This document shows positions 55,465-64,000 of a stretch of DNA of 64,000 bases, in pieces; the first letter of the stretch is position 1, and each line of letters starts with the position of its first letter. Origin of the DNA: Hemerocallis citrina (taxonomy: Eukaryota > Streptophyta > Magnoliopsida > Asparagales > Asphodelaceae); assembly GCA_017893485.1 (NCBI GenBank), contig CM030366.1, positions 102,498,953 to 102,562,952 of the forward strand, written 5' to 3'. Made by a program: the position numbers and the translations under genes. A model generated the notes under the pieces. The model saw only the letters and a list, made by a program, of their open reading frames with translations, had not been told where the DNA came from and made no database searches.

Positions 55465-58400
55465 TGTAACACCCCGAATCCCAAATACAACTGAATTCGA
55501 GAGTTCGACAGGATCTTTTCACTTCTTTCGTACAATTTTACAAGGAATTTAAAACTTTTATTTCAACAATAATTACACCAGAGTCTTTTACATCAATAAG
55601 CAGCGGAATCAATAAAATACAACAATAATGAATGTACAATTGTTACAACTTTAACATTTAAGAAATCAACAACATCAATTCTCTTTATATCTTCATGTAA
55701 CTCCATAACCTGCATATAAACTGTGGGCGCGTCAGTTGCTTACAACTGACGAAATATTATACACGGCCATCCTCTCTATGCCGGAAACAGTATAACGATT
55801 CTCAAATGCTTTAGTAACACAAACTTGATCACAAACAAAGCTACAAAAGGGACTATCCTATTGATGTCGTGTGGTGCGGTGCACTTAGTCCTTAATGCAG
55901 TTGTTTATATTATATGACACTAATGCACACTTGTTCGGATTCTATGCATCCCATACTACATAGGTCCGAGGGCAAGCCTCTTAATCGTCTTCATTATTGT
56001 AGGGTTCAATCCCTCGCCATGACTTAATCTACTACTGTAACTACGGTGAGTATCCTAGATGGTCTGTGAGTACAAGCACGTATCCTGGACCCTGGAGGGG
56101 AATTCCGCGCCATGTCTTGACTCATCAAGCATGCATTCTGCGGTAATTCAGCCTCCTCCCTGAACACGATCCTCTTGCAGTCACTAAAACATCCCACAAG
56201 CGTGACTAAAGTCCGATCATTACTGAGTTGTGCCCGCGCCATGTCTTGACTCATCAAGCATGCATTCTGCGGCTCACACACCCGCACCGTACCCTAGCTC
56301 TCATACTCATGTTTTTCTCTCACTTTCATCACATCTCCACTATGTATCTATCTGTAATTTCAGCAAGTGTCATAGACGTTCCATGATTACAAGCACGTGT
56401 CCAAGACCCTGGAGGGGAACCTCGCGCCATGTCTTGACTCATCAAGCATGCATTCTGCGATAGTTCAGCCTCCTCCCTGAACACGATCCTCTTGCAAGTC
56501 ACCAAACATCCCACAAGCGTCGTCAAGATCCCGATCATTCTGGAGTATATTGCCCACGCCATGTCTTGACTCATCAAGCATGCATTCTGTGGATCACATC
56601 CGCATCGTAGACCCTAGGCTCCCATACTTATGTTTTTCTCTTACTTTCATTACAGCCTTACAATGTATTAATTATTCGAATCATGAATAACATCAAAGCT
56701 CTAGAGTTAGCCTCTCCACTCAACCGGACTTATTACAATACCTGACCAACCTTGGTCTTTCAAATTCTCATTTCATTTCATTTCATTGCCGGGGGAGACT
56801 TAGCTACTCTTTAGTTTCAATTTCTCATTCACAATTTCCAATTGAGCATTTCCAGCTCATAATTCAATTTTGAGTCTCACAGACTTTCTCATCATGATCT
56901 TAGCCTTTCATATTCATTTAATTCTCAATTCAAATATATGATTCGTCTCATGTAAATTCTCAATTCAACTATGATTCACTTCATATAAATTTATGCAGCA
57001 ACAAATAGAGTTTACCAATATCCAGATTCACAATCTTTACCCCAAACAATTCACAAGATTTCAGATATATCAAAAAGCACTCTGGACAGTCGACTGGGAA
57101 CTCTTCCAGTCGACTTGTTCAGACAATTCACATTCTTCATAACCACTCGGGATAGTCGACTGCTGCACACGGCAGTCGGCTGTTCCGCAGTGTTCCAATT
57201 TAATTTGATTTCTTTGTCAATTTCATCTTCCATAACCTTGCGTGCATTCCACAATAAAACTCAATCAAATCTTAATAATTGTAAAATCTCATATTTAAAC
57301 TTATTTAACTTTCATTTGTCAAAATCAATTTCAAACTCAAAACCAAATAAACAGTTCGGTTCAGTCGACTGGTGGCAGTATCAGTCGACTGTCCCGCAAA
57401 TATCTTGAAAACTCAACATCAAATTTATGATAGCAGCAGTCGACTGTGAAAAATAGTCAGTCGACTGTCCTGCTAACAAAACCCAATTTTTAACACTTAT
57501 CAGTCGACTGTAGAAGTGAACAGTCGACTGTCAAAACAACAATTTGCATCTTTACATACACTTTTCGACTTTTGAATCGATTGTACTTCCATATACAAAA
57601 TATAATTTATTTCCAGAATATATTCCTTTTAAAACATTATCATATATATTATCAATTCCCAAGTTTCTCTTTTTCCAATCAAAAATGCATCAAAACATAT
57701 TTTCCAAATGAACTACTTTCTTTTATCAAAATCACTTTACAAAATCTCTATCCTCGTATGAATAACACTTTGAGGTTATAATCACACTTCTTTACCACAT
57801 TCTCAACATGCATCAATTCATACAATCACTTCAATTCTAGTATCTCAACTAGCAATCATAACAAGCATGGCAATTTGCATTTACCATAATCAATCAAGAT
57901 TTAACGATTCATTTCTATATTAATTTGCATGCAATCAATTCAATTTCAACCCAATAAATCATATATCAACTATCATGCATTTCTACTTCTAAATTAGAAA
58001 GCATTTAAGAAACACCCACCTAAAAATGAAGATTTGTTACCCAAATGAACTCCTAGAATTAGGAGCTCCTAAAGAAAGCTCCAATTGCAATCCTCCTCGA
58101 AATCCGTGCACCAAAGCAAGCCTCCAAGCTCCACATTTCGGCAAGCATCCATCAATGAGCATCTCCATCTTCATTCGGCAATCATCAAGAACAACTCCCA
58201 TCTTCTTTCATATACATATACTATGTGTGCACATATATATACATTAGTATATGTATATAGGCAAGTGGAATGGTTATAAAATGGAGGAATGGACAGAGCT
58301 TATGCTGTTTTGGGTTGTCTCGGATTGGCAAGAGAGAAGGGAGAAAAGAGATGAGAGAAAGAGAGGCTAAGAGTGCACTTTTATAAGAAAGCTAATGGGT

Positions 58401-59246
58401 AGTTAGTATAACTACCTCCACATGAACACCACTAACCCATTATAAATTTTGGTAACTTACTTTCCCTCTTGTTTTCAAAATCAAAACTCCAGGTTTTCCC
58501 TCCTCTCTAATCAGCCCGGTCCCCCAAAAATTGTGTGCACAACGCACGTGTGCACGTGCACGTGCTTTGTGTACAAAAACAATTTATTTATTTAATCCTT
58601 TAAAAATAATTATCTATATATGTAATAAATATATAAAATTAACTTAAAAATTATACTTTTCATGAACAATAAAAATAGACACTCACATTTTCATGAAAAT
58701 TATTTTGAAAGAATAATACGCTTAAAACACGTGCACCAAAACACGTGCGTCGCCCGTAAAATCTCAAAAATACAAAAATTGACTTTATGAACCGAAAAAT
58801 ATTTATAATCAATTAGAATGCAATAGAAAGTATATTTAATATACATATTTGATAATATACTCAAACATACAGAAAACACGTGTATTGCACGTAGAAATTT
58901 ATTTTAATTAAAATAGACAAAAATCGAATTCTATTTACAAAAAATGAATTTAAACATGTTTATAAAAATAAATAGTTGAAACTCATCGAAAACTTTGCAC
59001 GTAACGATGGAATATCCGAAAATCGACACGTGCATTGATAATACATAGAAAGCACGTAAAAACTCAAAGATTGAAATTTAGCATTTGAGTTGTCCCAAAT
59101 GTGATTTTAAGAATACGAGATTGTATAGATAATCAGAATTCAAAATACATATCAAATGCGTTATGGATATAATCAATAACAGTACAAAATGCACGTGCGT
59201 AACACCCGAGGGCAAAATTGTCATTTAAATTTTGCGGGGTGTTACA
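55465..59246 (-). repeat. 5' LTR of the inner element
   Basis: 3782 bp, same length as the copy at 48745 and offset by 6720 bp. All sub-features of that LTR (TATA box, palindrome pairs, TGACTCA modules, CACGTG sites) are repeated here; 59000-59001 differs in a way that adds a GCACGT. Confidence 0.95.
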
Positions 59247-60587
59247 TGATCACTGGCCGGGTTTGAGGAAAAGACTAAATGGGGGAAGTGGCGAGCAAGT
59301 GATCGCACCGCCGGAGCCGCAGGTTGATAGATGGGAACAAGGGTTTCTAGTAGGGAAACCGCTTGAGACCAGACATAACTTAGAATAAAAATTAGTTGGT
59401 GACCATGCCCTCGTAACATGTCTAGCTAGACTTAATGTTTGTTAGTTTTGCCATCACGTAAACTGTATTAGTTTTTAGAGAGCTAGTAATCGGGTGATGT
59501 ACTCTCCTGTCATTAGAGATACGTGTTGCGGTGCATAACTTGCTCTGTTGATTCCTTAAGTACTGTGGTAAGAATGGGATGGGATTTTTTGGTGGATAGG
59601 GGGATTAAACCTTCGAGGTCGTCTTGTTCTATGCTGGTGGACACGAATGGATCATATGGGCTACGGTCCTGTGAATCTTCGGTACCATAAGTATGCTGTG
59701 GTGTATCTTTAGGTTCGTCACGACTTTTGAGATGGGGTCCGAGAGTCGGGCGCTAGTGGCAAACCGAGACACTACTAAGTGACTGCAGAAATGGATGAGG
59801 ACCGATTAATCTGCAACCTCATCAACCACGATCTATCTATTAGGAACAGGACGAGTACAAGAGTAGGTTGCATGGCGTGGTTCAAAACCCTGAACTTGGA
59901 GACAATGGCTTGATTTGAAAAGTATGTAGTATAGGATGCATACATTTCCAAAGTCTCGCTTGCATTTAATTTAAGTCCATCCTGACCTGTGCATTAGATT
60001 ACTAGGGCTTATCGTACATGGACACCCTTGACCCGACTCCACTTTCCTTCCTTTTATTCACTTTTCTATTTGCATTCAATCTTGTTTTGTCTAGTTGGAG
60101 ATCGTTGTTTTCTTATCAGTATTGCGTCTGTAGAATTACTGATGTGCCCACTCAATTAGGTATTGGATACTGGGTCGCGAGTGTAGGAGAACCCAAGACC
60201 AGCAAGGCATCCAAGTGGAGTGGCAGTGTACATGCCTAACATTCGAGCAAATGTCGGAACATCAGAGTAGTGCATCAGGAGGTTCGAGCTACATGGCGCA
60301 TCTCAAGGAAGCAGCATGACTGCGCGGTGGAGCTTCCAGTAGAAGTTGTTGGTTACCTTTCTGGGTGGCAGGCGGTAATCGTTACATTGTTGTATCTGTA
60401 ACAAGTTATTGTAATTTGTATTCCTTGTTGGAGAACAAGATAGTACTGTAACCAGTGACATAATAACTTTGATGGCAATAAAATGTTTTTAAGTTTCCGT
60501 GTTATTTACTGTGTTGAGATGCCTTTGAAGGAAAAGATTCTGGTTGTGTCACGGATGTCCAGTAACGGGGATCCAGGGCGTTACGGT

Positions 60588-60599
60588 TGGTATCATAGC
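60588..60599 (+). promoter_or_regulatory. primer binding site of the outer element
   Basis: TGGTATCATAGC, one mismatch from the iMet-type TGGTATCAGAGC. Confidence 0.7.
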
Positions 60600-61897
60600 T
60601 GACTTCAAATTGCAGTCTAACACAGTAGGAAAATTAAAAACTTAGAATGCTAGTTAAAGGAAGGTTTATATTCAGATAGTTCGAGTAGTAAATATATTTG
60701 TGATGCCTCTCTAACCAGAACTAAACTCGTTTATGTTTTACAGGATGGTATTGTATTTTGGGAAAAGTTTTCGATGCACTACTTCCGGGATGAATGACTT
60801 TTCCCTTATAATTGTGAAACAAATGGACATGAGAAGGGCAAGTATGCAACCAGGTATCTAGCAGATAGCCTACAGCCAGATAAATTGAGTTTAGTATGGC
60901 AGATATGATGATCATAAATCATATGGTAGCGTTTTCCAACTTATGATTATGATCTTCCCTATATCTGAACCAGTCTCAGTGTACTTTGTTTTCACTAACA
61001 AGCTTGGTGCAGTCGTGTTCAATGGCGGTTAGTCTGTAACTAGACATCAATTGAGCCAAACCTGCAATTCGATATCGAAAGGCAAATCTGCAAATGAATG
61101 TCCAGAAGGTATGTCTGCAATCGAATGTCCAGAAGGCAAATCAGAAACCGGATGTCGAAAAAGCCAATTCGTAACCTGATGTGCAGGTAACAAGTCTGCA
61201 GTCGAACAAAACGTGAGGGCGAATGGTAGCACAAAAGTTGAGAAAGAACGATAAGGCCACACCGATAAGCTCAATACCGAGACTAGAATTCGTGACATAC
61301 CAAGGAAGGCACTGGTAGAAATTAGCATATACCAGACGACATCACCAGGAACTAATCAAGACTGGGCTCGAGGAAGGATCTGTCAGTGATCAACTCAATC
61401 ATTCTCAGAAGCGGCAGAGTTCTCCAAGATCAGCTTATGATTAAGCAACCACCAGGAGCATGCCAAGGAGGAAATCTCGCCCAGAAAGAGGGCACTCATG
61501 TTAAAAATTCAGCAAGGTCACCAAAAGGAGCTGCTCAGGGGATGAAGCTGCAATGTGTGACTTCGTCCTTTCTAAGGAGGGAGTGGTCACCAACCAACAG
61601 GAGTCGTAATCAAGGACTAAACCAACATCACTTGTAGACAAGAATAAAGCAAAGTAATACAGCCATTGTCTACTCCAGAGCAGGAACAGAAGAATGTCAG
61701 CATCAAATTCATGGTGGGTCTGTCCAGAAGACTGAAGAACAACAGTTCAACTTGGTAGAAGACCAGTTTATCGAGAATATCACTCAAGGAACAAGAGATG
61801 GTTCAGGAAAATGTCTCGTGAACCAATAATGTTTGTGTTTTGTTTTCCTCTCCACTAGCAGCGTTCTGAGGATAAAACGACTCTAAGGAGAGAGTGA
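60600..61897 (+). other. interior of the outer element
   Basis: About 1.3 kb with no retroviral motifs. It holds the 27-bp repeat at 61034-61207 and an 83-codon basic frame at 61386-61637 that I do not recognise. The purine tract AAGGAGAGAG is at 61885-61894. Confidence 0.6.
61034..61207 (+). repeat. 27-bp tandem repeat, six units, related to 53946-54215
   Basis: Units of the type CTGCAATCGAATGTCCAGAA then GGCAAAT; translated they read LQMNVQKVC, LQSNVQKAN, QKPDVEKAN and so on. ATGTCCAGAAGGCAAA is shared with the minus strand of 53946-54215. Confidence 0.75.
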
Positions 61898-62376
61898 TGT
61901 AATACCCCACAAAATAGCATATGGATATTTTGTATTGTAATCCGTGCACAGTTAAAAATTGCACGCGATTATGTATTTTTCTAATAACAATTGATTTTAA
62001 TTGAGAAATTTCAGATATATTAGTTATTCTGAACCCGATGAGGTATATTTGGGATATCTTCTCAATTAAATTCCATGTATTGTCCCGATTGTTTTAACGA
62101 AACAATCTTTTGAGAAAATAATCCTTTGATCGAGTATATTCTGATATTTTATTTTATTCGTTTATGGATATACATATACATATACATATACATATATGAA
62201 TGTATGTATGTTTTGACTGAATTGTATATGATATATACGTATGGGTACTTGTATGTATTTCACATGTATATGCATACGTATATATTTATATGTATATATA
62301 TATATTTGTATGTTATGCATATTTAATTGAATTATATTGAAGTGGATTATACATATACACACATATGTATAATTGG

Positions 62377-62466
<90 letters not shown>

Positions 62467-64000
62467 TAGAGGTGTGCAAGAGACTCACACCAAATCAAAT
62501 GAAAATCCCCCAAACTCTATTTCCCTTCCCCATTTTTCTTCTCCTCATTCTCCACCGACCTTTCTCCCTTCCTTACATTTCCATTTCGGCAACAATAAAA
62601 CCCCAACCCAAAATCCCCATGGCCAAATCCAAATCTCCATCTCCAATCTTAAATTTCCACCCAAAATCTCAACCTCCATCTTCTGCTACTTCTCCTACTT
62701 CTCCTATTATGAAGAAAGAGAGAAAGAGAGTTTTATTTTCTCTTGTGGGTTGAAGAGGAAAGCACTAAGAGGATATGGAGAAGAATAATTGCAAGGAGGA
62801 GAAGCTAGGAGCAAGGAGATTCTCTTGCAAAACACAAAAAGTGGGTGATATTCTAACTCTAAAAATTTAGCTTTTTATGTGTATGTGATTTTGTTTAGCA
62901 TGTGGTAGTAATTTATAGGAATTTTATTATCATGTATGATGGTGTCATGCTAAGAGAAAGATAGTTGAATGGTAGAAAAACACTTTCATGATGCTTGTGT
63001 TGAGAACATGTATGAATAGGTGAGTTTGGGAATTTCTTGCTCTCAAATGGTTAGGAATTTTGGACTCAAATTTGTAGGGATTGTTGTGCTATGTATCTAG
63101 AGCACCCATTAATTTTTTCATAATATTTGGAAGCAATTACTAGCCCAAACACTTAGTCCAATTTCGGACAGAGAGCAGCTGAAAATGCTGCTGCTGTGTG
63201 AGAGGCCTTTCCGAAATTGTAAGTCGGTATTGGATGGGTATTTTCAGCTGGAGATTTTTGTGGATACTCTTGTGTGTGTCTGCAAACATAGTCTGAAAAT
63301 TTACAATTTCTAAGATTTTTTTATGCCTCAAAAAATTCCCAAGTTATGGCTAGTCTGGAAGTTGTAAGCTGAAACTGTCTGTTTTTATTGAAGTTCAAAT
63401 AGTCATAACTACTTGTGTTTGTATGATGTTGCTAAGAAATTTTTGCAGTAGCTTGTGGTATGATTCTATTTCTTCATTTTAAACTTTTAGAATTTTTAGA
63501 TAGCATTTGATCAAGTTTCAAAAATAAATTGGATGTAGTGGTTTAGACCCTATTGGAAGCGCAGCTGAAATATTATGCTATGTTTGAGGAGTCATAACTC
63601 TTTATGTTCGATGAATCTGGATGCAATTTTTGGACACAATGGAATGTTATATGTGTGGTTTAAGAGTCTCAAATTTCATGAGCTTTGGACTTAGGGTTGA
63701 ATTGTTATTGAATTTCAATTTAGACCAGGTTCACCTGTGCACAATTTCACTGATCTGTGAAGATGTGTAAATTTGGATTCATGTGTTAAGAATTTGGAAG
63801 ATTGATCAACGAGAGATTTGTATTAGAGAGTCATAGATTTCCAAAACATCTGGAATTCTGTAATTCCAGTTTGTAGGTTGAAAGTTATGATTTTCCTAAG
63901 ACTGGGGCAGATCCAGTCTAGTCGAGGCCCTGCTTATTGAAGAATCAATTTTTTTCCTGAATGTGCACCTGATAGAAATTAAAGTTTTTGAGGACTTTAA
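61898..64000 (+). repeat. right LTR of the outer element, truncated by the window end
   Basis: Aligns with 45496-47600 of the left LTR throughout (leader, AAGAAAGAGAGAAAGAGAG, TCATAACT modules), with frequent substitutions and small indels. Confidence 0.85.
62379..62462. repeat. (TG)n(TA)n microsatellite in the right LTR
   Basis: About 22 bp of TG followed by about 62 bp of TA, at the place where the left LTR has (CA)n. Confidence 0.95.

Larger units (their letters stand above)
48745..59246 (-). mobile_element. complete long-LTR non-autonomous element (inner), 10.5 kb
   Basis: Two 3782-bp direct repeats (48745-52526, 55465-59246) starting TGTAACACCCCGAATC and ending GCGGGGTGTTACA enclose 2938 bp. 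Perfect 5-bp target duplications TGATC at 48740-48744 and 59247-59251. The primer site (55446-55462) and polypurine tract (52527-52540) place the element on the minus strand. By eye I find only seven substitutions and no indels between the LTRs. It has no gag or pol; its proteins must come from another element. Solo LTRs of the same family are at 26244 and 27935. Confidence 0.97.
45496..60585 (+). repeat. left LTR of the outer element, split in two
   Basis: 45496-48744 plus 59252-60585, about 4.6 kb once the 10.5-kb insertion and its duplicated TGATC are removed. It ends GGGCGTTACG just before the primer site. CT-rich leader at 46060-46260. 46730-47860 consists of degenerate modules with TCATAACT or AGTTATGA every 100-200 bp. 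Confidence 0.75.
45496..64000 (+). mobile_element. long-LTR non-autonomous element (outer), runs off the window
   Basis: Left LTR starts TGTAATATCCCACAAAATAG at 45496 and the right LTR TGTAATACCCCACAAAATAG at 61898. The left LTR is split by the element at 48745-59246. An iMet-type primer site follows the left LTR (60588) and a purine tract precedes the right one (61885-61894), giving plus orientation. The interior is only about 1.3 kb. No gag or pol. The two LTRs differ at many positions, so this insertion is much older than the one inside it. Large-retrotransposon-derivative (LARD) is the usual name for such elements. Confidence 0.8.

Noticed and set aside
48745..59246. Segmental duplication or assembly duplication of 3.8 kb
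   Set aside because: TG/CA ends, primer site, polypurine tract and perfect TGATC duplications explain it fully as an LTR element.
61386..61637. 83-codon frame in the outer element interior
   Set aside because: No counterpart in the inner element and no motif recognised; length is compatible with chance.

Overview
The window reads as nuclear DNA of a flowering plant, from a gene-poor, repeat-dense chromosomal region; a eudicot is likely but not shown. The evidence is the set of plant-type transposable elements: Gypsy elements of the Tat type, non-autonomous long-LTR retrotransposons with tRNA-iMet primer sites, an Ac-like hAT transposon, Mutator-like elements with 9-bp target duplications, and an L1 remnant. 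I found no convincing host gene, rRNA gene or tRNA gene. Nearly every long open frame is transposon coding sequence, low-complexity sequence or a shadow frame.

Layout. 1-4839: 3' half of a Tat-type Gypsy element (copy A): an antisense, intron-containing gene, a tandem array, polypurine tract and LTR. 4840-7466: AT-rich, unassigned, with a GC-rich block near the right end. 7476-8318: non-autonomous Mutator-like element (MULE 1). 8328-8842: fragment of a long LTR. 8843-12300: 5' half of a Gypsy element on the minus strand (copy D: LTR, gag remnant, protease, RT). 12302-16190: long-LTR element with only 0.7 kb of interior. 16331-17055: L1 remnant interrupted by MULE 2 (17065-18469). 19002-21594: MULE-1-family end fused to truncated Gypsy copy B. 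21640-22005: repeats of a CACGTG-type motif. 22921-25216: three tandem copies of a 766-bp LTR-like unit. 26244-32833: a solo LTR with a second solo LTR inside it, both with perfect 5-bp target duplications. 33852-45495: Gypsy copy C (LTR, 88-bp satellite-like array, antisense gene, further arrays) carrying a 3.5-kb hAT element with an 8-bp duplication. 45496 to the window end: long-LTR element on the plus strand, whose left LTR was split by a young 10.5-kb long-LTR element on the minus strand (48745-59246).

How the parts relate. Copies A, B and C share one plan, read from the LTR inward: LTR, polypurine tract, tandem array, TATA box, then a gene on the strand opposite to the element. Copy D has a related LTR and supplies the 5' half (gag, protease, RT). 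Together they outline one family with an antisense accessory gene. The long-LTR elements are non-coding except for a 27-bp repeat whose frame encodes a degenerate 9-residue repeat, present in both the 45496 and 48745 elements. Their LTRs carry reiterated short motifs (CACGTG, TGACTCA, paired CAGTCGACTG).

The insertion order is partly readable: hAT and the 45496 element entered copy C; the 48745 element entered the 45496 LTR much later (7 differences seen between its two 3782-bp LTRs); MULE 2 entered the L1 remnant; one solo LTR entered another.
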